Notes under the pieces: generated by a model
The model's database searches: none
The model's input: only the letters and a program-made list of their open reading frames with translations
What the model was told of the DNA's origin: nothing
Part shown: piece after piece, positions 16,171-24,129 of the stretch
Layout: every line of letters begins with the position of its first letter
Numbering within the stretch: the first letter of the stretch is position 1
NCBI GenBank assembly: GCA_003567475.1
Contig: PWZL01000059.1
Span: forward strand, 1-33,669
Direction: 5' to 3'
Length of the DNA stretch: 33,669 nucleotides
Source: Gammaproteobacteria bacterium
GTDB taxonomy: Bacteria; Pseudomonadota; Gammaproteobacteria; Steroidobacterales; PWYM01
Translations under genes and position numbers: made by a program

Positions 16171-16640
16171 GCTTTTTCCCCTTTTGAATTGGGTTCCGAT
16201 ACGGACCATCACAAGGTGAGCCTGAGCAATCCAAGGCACATTTTCGCTCGCCGGTGCCCGCTCCAGTCCTGCGCCGCTCACATGATGACACCCAACGCAG
16301 GCTTCGGCATAGTCCGGATCGTTGGCCGTCTCTGGAGTACAGCGCTTGGACTCGCTGCGTCCGGTCACCGCCCGTTTCGGGCCTGCCCTATGGCTGCTCA
16401 TGCTGTCGGGCATCCTCGCCGGCTGCGGGCTGCGCATGTCCAGCAGGTCGCCCCTGATCGCCTTGCCTCGGGCCAGTGCAGTCGCGGAGGTGGTGATCTC
16501 GGCTGCCGGCGCCTCTGTGGTGTCGGCCAAGGCCGCCAAGCAGATCCCCAATTCATGGTATGGCGAGTACACACCCGCACTGCATAGCCTTGGAAACCTC
16601 GGCAGACACTCTCGAATCCGACGCGTCCCTGGAGGCGATC
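16171..16640. other. Divergent intergenic region between two secreted-protein genes
   Basis: About 470 bases separate the starts of two divergently transcribed secreted-protein genes, so both promoters should lie here. On the minus strand 16285-16299 would read CVGCH, a haem-c-like motif, in a frame open toward the downstream gene, but without cytochrome context. On the plus strand a TTG-initiated frame from 16322 has a lipobox-like LAGC but runs into the TIG gene in another frame. Neither is accepted as a gene. Confidence 0.4.
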
Positions 16641-17693
16641 ATGTACTCGAACTCAAGCAAGACGACAATGGCGGGGACCGGTGCGTTGGGGCTGATACTC
16701 CTTGCGTTGGCGCTCCCGGCCCAGGCGCAGCGCGGGAGTACGCCCCCAGAGTGCGAGGAGATCGTGCGTGCCGCTGATGAAGGCCAGACGCTGGATGACA
16801 TTCGAACCCGTATCGAACGTACCCGCCCCACCCAGCCCACGCTTCAGCGCTGCCTCCCCGTAATCGCCGAGAACCCGAAAGTCGCGACGCTTCTTCGGCA
16901 GCAGGAACAGGCAGTACAGCGGCAGCTGCAGACCCGCAATGCCCAGATCACGACCTCCGCGAAGCGCTTTGAGCAGATCAGTGCGAATCAGCGCGTGATC
17001 AGAGCACGCAACGAGGGAACAACGCGCATGCAATCGATCGCGGCCCAGCCACCTGCTGCTGTCCCGCTTCCTGATCAGCAAGCATCGCCGCCCGCCATCA
17101 GCAACGTCACGCCATCGCCGGTGGTGCCGGGCGCGAACATCGTCATCGAGGGCACCGGCCTGGGCACGAGCGGCACCGTCCGACTGCTGCTCGACGGCAA
17201 GATCTTCAACGCCGCCATCAACCAGTGGTCCAGCGGCTGGATCAGCGCCTTTTTGAGCGCCGACATCAGTGGCGTGTCCGAAACCCAAGGCGCGGTTATC
17301 GAGGTGCGTCCACAGGGCGCTACCGCGATCAGCCGTGCTGTCAGCTTCGTACCCGTCTACGAGTCGAAAATACTGCAGACACACGCGAACCATACAGACT
17401 TAAGCGCGGCTACGGCCGTCCTAGCCGCCCTGGGCTTTCCGGGCGAAGGCTACGTTCATGTCTACCAGCAAACGATGCTCCAGAATTCCTGGCGCGTAGC
17501 ATCGGCCCCTTCGGCTAATGTTCAGAATTTCCTTGCTGGGTTGGAGTGCAGCATCGCCGGTCCGCCCGCGGCCACAACCGGGGCGACCAACCTCTCCACT
17601 CGACTCTATATGGCCTGGGGTCTCCTTCAAAACCCAGGGTGCACTTTCACGATAGAGATTGAAGGGCCTCGCGGACTCGATCCGGGGATATAG
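16641..17693 (+). CDS. Secreted IPT/TIG-domain protein
   Basis: The start is ATG 16641, preceded by GGAGG (16631-16635) at ideal spacing. The frame is open further upstream, but without a comparable site. The 350-residue product has a signal peptide (MYSNSSKTTMAGTGALGLILLALALPAQA-QR). A helical, Gln/Arg-rich region (about 35-135) contains two cysteines (PECEEIV, LQRCLPV), followed by a Pro/Ala linker. An IPT/TIG immunoglobulin-like domain spans about 153-238 (AISNVTPSPVVPGANIVIEGTG). A C-terminal domain of about 110 residues has a conserved-looking Cys pair (GLECSIAG, NPGCTFTIEI) of unknown type. TIG domains usually mediate protein or glycan binding. It is divergent from the 15511-16170 gene and may share regulation with it. 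Confidence 0.72.
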   Translation: MYSNSSKTTMAGTGALGLILLALALPAQAQRGSTPPECEEIVRAADEGQTLDDIRTRIERTRPTQPTLQRCLPVIAENPKVATLLRQQEQAVQRQLQTRNAQITTSAKRFEQISANQRVIRARNEGTTRMQSIAAQPPAAVPLPDQQASPPAISNVTPSPVVPGANIVIEGTGLGTSGTVRLLLDGKIFNAAINQWSSGWISAFLSADISGVSETQGAVIEVRPQGATAISRAVSFVPVYESKILQTHANHTDLSAATAVLAALGFPGEGYVHVYQQTMLQNSWRVASAPSANVQNFLAGLECSIAGPPAATTGATNLSTRLYMAWGLLQNPGCTFTIEIEGPRGLDPGI

Positions 17694-18085
17694 CGCTCTT
17701 TAGCAGATGCGGGTTGCAGTGCCGCAGCGACGGTTCGCCCGCGACCCAAAGCCTCCCGGAACTGCGTGAGTTCTGGCCTGTTCCGGTTCTCGCTCCATTC
17801 TCGCCGGATGTCGAGCACCCCTGCCCCGCCTCGGTCAGCGGGCCGGCAGGCGTGGGTCTGCTTAGGATGATCTGCCAGTTTGATCAGGCCACTTTGAACA
17901 GACGGTTCATTGTGGCTGTGGCCGCCCCAGGGCGCGACACCGCACAGAACTCCTGACTCCGCCCCCAGTATCCTGCTGCGTCCACCGTTGTATTCCGAAC
18001 TTGGAGCCAGGATGATGGTGTTTACGCTGCGATGCCAGAACCGGCAGAAGCACTCATCCTGGTTGTCACTCCAAAAGGGCTGAAC
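17694..18085. other. Gene-free stretch, possible decayed sequence
   Basis: About 390 bases separate the TIG gene and the DUF302 gene. A minus-strand frame is open over much of it but has no recognisable motif, signal or ribosome site. The plus strand carries only short frames. The DUF302 promoter presumably lies near 17990-18060. I can assign nothing firmly. Confidence 0.4.
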
Positions 18086-18469
18086 ATGAGTTATACGCAT
18101 GATCGCATTATCGACGCGTCCTTTGATGACGTCGATGTTCGCATTCGCAAGGCTCTGTCAGAACACGGCTTTGGTGTTCTGACAGAAATCGACGTCACGG
18201 CCACCCTGAAGGCAAAGATCGACGCCGAGATCGATCAGTATCGTATCCTTGGCGCCTGCAACCCCGGCATGGCCTACAAGGCCATTCAGGTTGAACCGCG
18301 CGTGGGGGCAATGCTGCCGTGTAATGTCATCATCCGGGCAGTGGGAGGCGGTGTCGAGGTCAGCGCCATTGACCCTGTCGCGTCCATGCAAGCGGTCGGT
18401 AACGAAGCACTTGACGCAATTGCGGCTGAAGTCAGGGACATGTTGATCAAGGCAGTAGAGGCCGCATGA
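18086..18469 (+). CDS. DUF302 domain protein
   Basis: The protein is 127 residues from ATG 18086, which has AAGGG at 18075-18079; an upstream in-frame ATG at 18032 lacks one. The whole length matches the DUF302 fold: SFDDVDVRIRKALSEHGFGVLTEIDV, then LKAKIDAEIDQYRILGACNPGMAYKAIQVEP, then MLPCNVIIRAVGGGVEVSAIDP. The small alpha/beta domain is found alone or fused to other proteins. Its function is unclear, although some members are linked to thiol or sulfur chemistry. The Cys in GACNPGMA and in LPCNV are typical family positions. It is probably monocistronic, since 274 bases separate it from the next gene. Confidence 0.88.
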   Translation: MSYTHDRIIDASFDDVDVRIRKALSEHGFGVLTEIDVTATLKAKIDAEIDQYRILGACNPGMAYKAIQVEPRVGAMLPCNVIIRAVGGGVEVSAIDPVASMQAVGNEALDAIAAEVRDMLIKAVEAA

Positions 18470-18645
18470 CGCAGCCGTTTTGGCGCGCGAGCTCTCAACC
18501 TCGCCGGCAAATAATCCGAGCGACGACTTCATCGTGGCCATCCGTTTGATCTGCGGCATTGCGGCCGCCGGCACTGCAAACGCAGCAGGCCAGAGGCTGG
18601 AAGGGATACTGACAGCAATCAATGCCTGGGGCGACTTGAATCATG

Positions 18646-18655
18646 CGCACGTGCG
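18646..18655. promoter_or_regulatory. 10-bp palindrome upstream of secreted hydrolase gene
   Basis: CGCACGTGCG is a perfect palindrome, followed by CTATATGCT (about 18669-18677), a possible -10 element, and by the hydrolase start at 18744. A regulator binding site is possible; so is chance. Confidence 0.25.
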
Positions 18656-18743
18656 TACCGTCATCTTTGCTATATGCTGAGCCTGCTTTATCGCCGGTGA
18701 CAGGTCCCTGAGCGCACACGCTGAGACGTGGGTATCGGAACAT

Positions 18744-19730
18744 TTGACGGAGCGCGTTGTGATTCGATGGTGTGAAATTAGAGGTATCCGTTGGGCGTTT
18801 GTCTGTCTGGTGCAAGCCGCATTGATGGCCATGCTGATGCTGATCGGCGTCAGCCCCGCGGCAGCGGAGCTGCGTTACCAGACGGTGCAGGGCCATGGCG
18901 GCGTGCCGCTCAACGTCGTCTCGGCGGGCGATCCGGCGAATCCGGCACTGCTGCTGATCCATGGCATCGGACAGAGCGCGGTGTCGTTCGAAGCGCAGAT
19001 GGTGCCCGCCCTGTACGAGGAATTCCATCTCGTCACTTTCGATCTGCGCGGACACGGCAATTCCGGCAAGCCCTGGGATGCGCAAGCCTATACCGATTCG
19101 GCCAGCTGGGCCGGCGATGTGCAGCGCATTGTCGAGGCGCTGGATCTCGAACGCCCCGTGATTCTGGGCTGGTCGTACGGCACGCTCGTCGTGGCCGACT
19201 ACCTGCGCCATTATGGCTCCAGCCCGCTTGGCGGCATCGTGCTCACCGGCGCCTGGGGCGGACTCACTGCGCCCCCACCACCACCGGAACCTGCAATGGC
19301 GGAGCGCTTCGCGCGCAACCGCGCACTGCAGATGAGCCCGCATCCGGCGGATAACCTGAGGGCCGCACAGGACTTCGCGGGGATGCTGACCGCGCGCGAC
19401 ATGGGCGAGGAGTGGCGACAGCGCGCAGCAGCCGTGGCGATGATGTTGCCAGGCTATGCGCGCAGGCATATGTTTGATCGCGCGCTCGATAACACAGACC
19501 TCGTTTCGCTCATCGAGGTGCCAGTGATGCTGGTCGTGGGCGGCAAGGACGGCAGCACGCCCGAGGGGGCTGGGCGAGAGCTTGCAGCGCAGCTGGAATC
19601 CCAGGGCAGCCGGGCACTGGTCCAGGTCTACAGCGACTCCGGCCACTCACCGTTTGCCGAAGAGCCGGCGCGTTTCAACCGCGATCTAGTGGACTTTGTC
19701 CGCGAAGTGAAGGCGTCGCAGGCCGACTGA
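18744..19730 (+). CDS. Exported alpha/beta hydrolase
   Basis: The frame starts with TTG at 18744 or GTG at 18759; either gives a signal sequence with hydrophobic residues about 18-36 ending SPAAA-EL. The 328-residue product is an alpha/beta-hydrolase of the lipase/haloperoxidase/esterase type. It has LLLIHGIGQS (oxyanion HG motif), TFDLRGHGNSGKP, nucleophile elbow GWSYGT, MLVVGGKDGST for the acid residue and SDSGHSPFAEEP for the catalytic His. A proline run (APPPPPEP) precedes the cap region. The substrate is probably an ester or small hydrophobic compound; it cannot be told from sequence. It is not closely like the RhlA-like protein at 11.1 kb, which lacks export signals. Confidence 0.85.
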   Translation: MTERVVIRWCEIRGIRWAFVCLVQAALMAMLMLIGVSPAAAELRYQTVQGHGGVPLNVVSAGDPANPALLLIHGIGQSAVSFEAQMVPALYEEFHLVTFDLRGHGNSGKPWDAQAYTDSASWAGDVQRIVEALDLERPVILGWSYGTLVVADYLRHYGSSPLGGIVLTGAWGGLTAPPPPPEPAMAERFARNRALQMSPHPADNLRAAQDFAGMLTARDMGEEWRQRAAAVAMMLPGYARRHMFDRALDNTDLVSLIEVPVMLVVGGKDGSTPEGAGRELAAQLESQGSRALVQVYSDSGHSPFAEEPARFNRDLVDFVREVKASQAD

Positions 19731-19833
19731 GTCCGTGGAATCCGCGCTCGGCGCTGCACCACCTGACACGCGGGTCCAGCATCTCGTCAACCGATTTTCG
19801 TTACGGGCTGCGGCTTGAATTCTCTTAAACTCA

Positions 19834-20010
19834 CCAATCCCACCGCTTGGTTGTTCCATTCGCCACACACGACATCCAGTGCGACACTGCTTCCCCAACG
19901 CGGCCCGGACGGCTACTGCCAATAATGCCTGCCACTTTGAGCAGGGCTTCCTCCGTGCCGACGATCCCGGGGCAATACGCGTTGGCCGTGATGCGGTCGT
20001 CTGCAAATGT
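19834..20010 (-). pseudogene. Relic of a short-chain dehydrogenase/reductase
   Basis: Within the 528-base gap between the secreted hydrolase and the methyltransferase gene, the minus strand encodes DDRITANAYCPGIVGTEE (about 19945-20000). This closely resembles the conserved C-terminal block 'ITVNAYCPGIVGT' of acetoin/diacetyl-reductase-type SDR proteins. Some family-like text follows (GRVGEAVSHWMS). The Rossmann glycine motif and the catalytic YxxxK are not found upstream in any frame, so only a fragment remains. The open frame continues over unrelated sequence in both directions. Confidence 0.5.
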
Positions 20011-20258
20011 CCTGATCGCCGGCAACGACGCGGCCAGTGCGAGGCACAGCGGATAGGTGACATCCCAGTACCAGCGGGAGTCCCAGGCCTCGCGGCGCCC
20101 GGACTGCGCTGGAGCGACAGCCCACGACAAGCCCGCGTACACACGCTTTACAGCCCGGGCAAAGAGGGCTTTCCGGAGGACAAGCCGCTGCCGTTCTGGG
20201 AGCGGCTCCCAGGCTGCCGCCGTGGCCGGTGGTGCTGGGCACCGCACTGGCGGGCTGG

Positions 20259-20969
20259 CTATGCAGTCTGGCGTTCTGCACCGTCCCCCGGACCACCGAA
20301 CAGCTCGGGCTTGATCCAACGGAACACCCGCATCGGCGGCACGTTGCGCCATACCCAGGTCGTGAGTGCGGGACCAAAGTGCGGCGCGAGGTAGCGGGCC
20401 ACATGAGGTCGCCACTGGTAGGCTATCATGCGGCCGCCGGGGGCCAGCGACGTGTGGATCGACGCCGCAATCTTCTGCGCCAGCACCTCCGGCAGGGTCG
20501 AGAAGGGAATGCCAGAGATCACGGCATCCGGCGCCGGCAAGGCGTGCTGGAGCAGTATCTCGGCGAGCGACTCGGCACTCCCCAGGTGAACCACAAGCCG
20601 CGGATCGTCGAGCTCACGACGCAGACGATCGCAGAAACCCGGATTGACATCGATTGCGAGCAAGCGCGCATCAGCGGGCAGCGCTCGCAGCAGTGCACGG
20701 GTGGTGCCGCCGGTGCCTGGGCCGAGTTCCACAACGCAGCGCGCCTGCGAGACCTCCGCCCGGCGCACGACGCGGGCTTCAAGAACAACCGAACTGGGCA
20801 CCACCGAAGCCACTTCAGACGGCCTCTCGAGGAACCCGCGAAGAAATGCCGCTGCATCGGCGAGCCTGGACAGCCGCCCCGGTCGGGCGTCGTTCCGCGT
20901 GGAAGTCGACGGCTTGCCCCCGGGGCGAGGCACGGCCACAGTGGCCTTGCGGCCCTTGTCGTCACTCAT
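20259..20969 (-). CDS. PmtA-like SAM-dependent methyltransferase
   Basis: This 236-residue protein has a basic N-terminal tail and then FLRGFLERPSEVASVVPSS, the sequence that precedes the SAM site in bacterial phosphatidylethanolamine N-methyltransferase (PmtA)-like enzymes. SAM motif I is VVELGPGTGGTT (residues 79-90), followed by LLAIDVNPGFCDRL (acidic ribose ligand) and DAVISGIPFSTLP (motif IV). The C-terminus has RNVPPMRVFRWIKP, typical of the family. Such enzymes convert phosphatidylethanolamine toward phosphatidylcholine at the inner membrane; related proteins of unknown substrate share the pattern. It is divergent from the ExoD-like gene with 194 bases between. Confidence 0.75.
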   Translation of the reverse strand: MSDDKGRKATVAVPRPGGKPSTSTRNDARPGRLSRLADAAAFLRGFLERPSEVASVVPSSVVLEARVVRRAEVSQARCVVELGPGTGGTTRALLRALPADARLLAIDVNPGFCDRLRRELDDPRLVVHLGSAESLAEILLQHALPAPDAVISGIPFSTLPEVLAQKIAASIHTSLAPGGRMIAYQWRPHVARYLAPHFGPALTTWVWRNVPPMRVFRWIKPELFGGPGDGAERQTA

Positions 20970-21163
20970 CAGGAGTCTCTCAGCGGTCGGAGCGTGCAGG
21001 ACCGACCTACCGACCGGCTTGGCCGAGGTACCCCGATTCGAACCTTTGTCGTGCGCTGAATTCTAATCACCCGGCTGTTTTGGGATGGCGTGACGGCGAA
21101 CTGCACGGCGCAAGCGCACGTCATCGCGAAGTCTAGCGGTAGAGGCGGCACGGGGGGAAGCGG

Positions 21164-21862
21164 GTGCCAGGTCAGGAGCGAGAAGTCGAAATCGACCTTG
21201 AAGGGCGGAAATCGGTCCTCGGCCGGTTTCGTACACGCACACGGCGATGGCGCCAGAGCTTCCGGGCCTTTGCGATCCGGCGGCCACTCTCCCATATCCT
21301 GATCCACTTTGCCGCCTACGAGCCGGTGCCCAGTCACGTGGGCCGCCTGCGCGACCGGCTGGCCGAACGTGGCATTGCCGCGTTTCTGTTCCTGGTGGGG
21401 GCGTTCAACCTGCTGCCCCTGCCGCTCGGTACGGGCCTCGTGAGTGGCATACCCGCCCTTATGCTTGCATGGCAGATGATGCTCAAGCGTCAGGTCGTCT
21501 GGCTGCCGCGGCGCGTGCTCGAGTGGCCCTTGACCGAGGAACACCTTGAAACCTTGCGCAGGCGCATCCTGCCGCGCCTGTTCTGGTTGGAAAAGTTCGT
21601 GCGTCCGCGCTACTGGCCACTTGCCCGCGGCCGGGATGAAGCCCTGATCGGCATTCTCTGTGTCGTCCTTGCCGTGGCGCTCATCGTGCCAGTGCCATTG
21701 GGCAACTGGTTGCCGGCCCTGTCAATCACTCTGCTTTCCCTGGCGCTGCTGCAGCGCGACGGACTGCTTCTGCTGTTCGGGCTGGTGGTGTCCACGATTG
21801 CGCTGACGATTTTCGTCACGGTTTTCCTCGGTACCCTGGCGCTGGCAGGAAACATGTTCTGA
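21164..21862 (+). CDS. ExoD family exopolysaccharide-synthesis membrane protein
   Basis: I place the start at GTG 21164, preceded by GGGGGAAG (21152-21159). The 232-residue protein matches the ExoD family: IHFAAYEPVPSHVGRLRDRLAERGIAAFLFLVGAFNLLPLPLG, the first hydrophobic hairpin, then GIPALMLAWQMMLKR, PRLFWLEKFVRPRY, and two or three transmembrane segments at the C-terminus (LIGILCVVLAVALIVPVPLG, PALSITLLSLALLQ, LVVSTIALTIFVTVFLGTLAL). ExoD proteins affect exopolysaccharide production and alkali or invasion phenotypes in rhizobia; the mechanism is not settled. No exopolysaccharide operon is visible in the window. The family call rests on the hydrophobic pattern and the LPLPLG...GIPAL motif. 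Confidence 0.85.
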   Translation: MPGQEREVEIDLEGRKSVLGRFRTRTRRWRQSFRAFAIRRPLSHILIHFAAYEPVPSHVGRLRDRLAERGIAAFLFLVGAFNLLPLPLGTGLVSGIPALMLAWQMMLKRQVVWLPRRVLEWPLTEEHLETLRRRILPRLFWLEKFVRPRYWPLARGRDEALIGILCVVLAVALIVPVPLGNWLPALSITLLSLALLQRDGLLLLFGLVVSTIALTIFVTVFLGTLALAGNMF

Positions 21863-22290
21863 AGCGACCTGTCCCGTACGATCGGCCTGCGTTACCTGAG
21901 TATCGACCGCATGATGCCCCTTGTCGCTGGTTGCTGCCCGCGCCGCGACCCCGGCGATAAGAAACGAGATCGCCGAAGTCGAAGTCGAAGTTCACCTGCC
22001 GTCCGCCCGCGACATCGAGGCTGAAGTAGTCCATGCTCATCTGCCACCGCTCCCCGAGGCGGGTACTCAGGCGCACCCAGAGGTCGGTATCGCTCTCGGG
22101 CACGCCGAGCCGGGCGAGATTGATAGAGTCGATGTCCGTATAGCTAAGGTAACCGGCCCGAAACGAGCGTCATTTCGAGGGAACCCACCATGGCGGTGCT
22201 GTTAACGCCAGAGGGTATTGCGGGGATGGTGCATCAGCTGACGATTGCTGAGCGCCCAGAGAGAGCTTCGACAAGGACCGCTGCAGGCTT
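21863..22290. other. Gene-poor gap between exoD-like and recD genes
   Basis: About 430 bases separate the convergent exoD-like and recD genes. The only recognisable coding trace is the outer-membrane-type fragment listed separately. I find no convincing terminator hairpin for either flanking gene. Confidence 0.4.
21955..22169 (-). pseudogene. Fragment of a beta-barrel outer-membrane-like protein
   Basis: A minus-strand frame, open after a TGA near 22170-22172, reads GYLSYTDIDSINLARLGVPE, then DLWVRLSTRLGERWQMSMDYFSLDVAGG and VNFDFDFGD. The alternating polar/hydrophobic pattern, with charged turns and aromatic residues at strand ends, is that of outer-membrane beta-barrel strands. It has no start or signal peptide and breaks off after FDFGDL into non-barrel sequence, so it is a remnant. 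The parent family is unknown; it is not a copy of the DUF5916 gene as far as I can see. Confidence 0.4.
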
Positions 22291-24129
22291 TCAGCCCAGC
22301 CTTGCGGCCAGACCGGAACGCCGTTCGACCCGCCGGGCGATTGCCCCGCGCAGCACCTCGGGCGCGGCGTGCACCCGCAGGCGCTCGCGGGCGCGGGTCG
22401 CGCCGGTGTAGACCAGCTCGCGGCTGAGCACCGGGCTGTCCGTCTCCGGTAACAGCAGGTGTACCGTGTCGAACTCCGAGCCCTGGCTCTTGTGCACGCT
22501 CATCGCGAATACCGTCTCGTGCTCGGGGATCGACGTGGGCAACAGCGCACGCACCGACTGCTCCCCGGGAAACCACACCCGAAAGCGTCCGCCTGAGTCG
22601 GCCAGGCATACGCCCGTGTCGCCGTTGAACAGCCCAGCCCGATAGTCGTTGCGCAGCACGATCACCGGGCGACCATGAAACCACTGCCGGTCCGGATCGA
22701 GATCATGACGCGCATCGAGCACCTCGCGGATGCGCCGGTTCATCGCCAGCACCCCCGCCGGCCCGATCCGCGTGGCACACAGCAGCCGGATCCGCTCCAG
22801 CAGCATGAGCGCCTCGGCCGGCTCCTCCACCTCGAGCAGCGGCGAGTACGCGATGGCCAGCTGCTCGGCCAGCGCATCGAGATCCGGCACGGGCCCAGGC
22901 GACAGTTCGAGCGTCGACGGATCCGCATCAGCGAGGGCGATGGCGCCCTCGGCGTCACCTGCGTTGACGGCAACGGCAAACCGCCCGATGGGGCTGTCGA
23001 CATCGAAGCGGTGACTCTTCTCCAGCGTCACCACATGATCGGCGATGTTCGCCGCCCCGGCTGCGGCAGGTGGCGGCGCATCCGCACCGAGCAGCGGCCC
23101 GAACGCTTCGTGCTGCCCCGCGGAGAAGCGGTTGCGCCCGGCCAGCGCACAGAGCTCCGCCAGCACGGAGCCCGACTCCACAGCGGCCAGCTGGAAGCGA
23201 TCGCCGAGCAGCACGAGACGGGCCTCGGGCCCGAGCGCATCCAGCAGTTTCGCCATCATCGGCAGATCGACCATCGAGGCCTCATCGACGATCACCGCAT
23301 CGGCGGGCAATGGATGCTCCGTATCATGGCGTGGCCGCGTGCCCTGCAGACCAAGCCCGAGCAGTCGATGCAGGGTCATCGCCGAGGCCGGCAGCACCCC
23401 GGCCAGTCGTGTCGCAGCCGGCAAGCCCTGCAACGCGTCCAGGCCATCACGGATCGACTGCATCATGCGCGCCGCCGCCTTGCCGGTCGGCGCCGCCAGT
23501 GCGATCACCGGCAACGGACGTCCGGCGGCAGCGGCCGCCTCGGTCAACAGATAGACCAGGCGCAGCACGGTATAGGTTTTTCCGGTGCCCGGTCCGCCGG
23601 AAATCACCGCCAGCCGATGCCGCAGCGCCACCGCCGCGGCCACCGCCTGCCAGTGGGTCTCGCCCGGCGCCAGGCGATGGCCGTCGAACAGGCCCCCATC
23701 AGGCCCGAGCACAGTCGGGTCTACGGGCTGCGGGCGCGCGGAGAGCAACCACTGCAGGCGCGTCGCCAGGCGGGTCTCGTAGCGCCAGTACCGGTGCAGG
23801 TACAGCCGCTGGCCGTCGAGGATCAGCGGACACGCGGCGCCCGGTGCACCGGTCAGCGCACTCGTCGCCAACGCGGCAACGAAGGCCTCAGCGCTGCACC
23901 ATGGCCCTTCACCTGGAATCGCCGGCGACAGGTCATCGAGCTCAAGGCAGGCGTGCCCGCCTGCGGTCGCCTGGTTGACCAGCGCAAAGGCGAGCGCCAC
24001 CTCCGCCACGGCACCATGGCGCAACGCCCAGTCCGCCAGCGCCAGATCGATCGCCTGTAGCTGACCGCGGTCGAAGGCCGCCTCGAGTCGGGCCCGGAAA
24101 CTGTCATGACCGGTAACCAGCAGCGTCAT
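22291..24129 (-). CDS. recD: RecBCD exonuclease V alpha subunit (5'-3' helicase)
   Basis: RecD is 612 residues, close to the E. coli length. It is the 5'-to-3' SF1B helicase of RecBCD and controls nuclease activity before Chi. Visible motifs: Walker A GGPGTGKT (residues 178-185) after LAVISG; IALAAPTGKAAARM (motif Ia); VIVDEASMVDLPMM (Walker B, DEAS); RLVLLGDRFQLAAVESGSVL (motif III); and the C-terminal VHKSQGSEFDTVHLLLP (motif V) and LVYTGATRARERL (motif VI). The ATG overlaps the recB stop as ATGA (24126-24129), so the two are translationally coupled. It is the last gene of the DUF5916-recC-recB-recD run. Confidence 0.96.
   Translation of the reverse strand: MTLLVTGHDSFRARLEAAFDRGQLQAIDLALADWALRHGAVAEVALAFALVNQATAGGHACLELDDLSPAIPGEGPWCSAEAFVAALATSALTGAPGAACPLILDGQRLYLHRYWRYETRLATRLQWLLSARPQPVDPTVLGPDGGLFDGHRLAPGETHWQAVAAAVALRHRLAVISGGPGTGKTYTVLRLVYLLTEAAAAAGRPLPVIALAAPTGKAAARMMQSIRDGLDALQGLPAATRLAGVLPASAMTLHRLLGLGLQGTRPRHDTEHPLPADAVIVDEASMVDLPMMAKLLDALGPEARLVLLGDRFQLAAVESGSVLAELCALAGRNRFSAGQHEAFGPLLGADAPPPAAAGAANIADHVVTLEKSHRFDVDSPIGRFAVAVNAGDAEGAIALADADPSTLELSPGPVPDLDALAEQLAIAYSPLLEVEEPAEALMLLERIRLLCATRIGPAGVLAMNRRIREVLDARHDLDPDRQWFHGRPVIVLRNDYRAGLFNGDTGVCLADSGGRFRVWFPGEQSVRALLPTSIPEHETVFAMSVHKSQGSEFDTVHLLLPETDSPVLSRELVYTGATRARERLRVHAAPEVLRGAIARRVERRSGLAARLG

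Noticed and set aside
16285-16299. Minus-strand CVGCH motif suggesting a cytochrome c
   Set aside because: It is an isolated CxxCH in an upstream extension of another gene's frame, with no Met ligand or helix pattern; the better start lies downstream at 16170.
16322-16777. Plus-strand frame with a lipobox-like LAGC (possible small lipoprotein)
   Set aside because: It starts with TTG, has no ribosome site, runs 137 bases into the well-supported TIG gene in another frame and has no family signature.
17627-18100. Minus-strand 157-codon open frame as a possible transposase remnant
   Set aside because: No DDE, HTH or other transposase motif could be recognised, and no terminal inverted repeats were found.
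22675-24060. Long plus-strand open frames opposite recD and recB
   Set aside because: They are typical antisense shadows of high-GC genes; the minus-strand proteins carry all helicase motifs.
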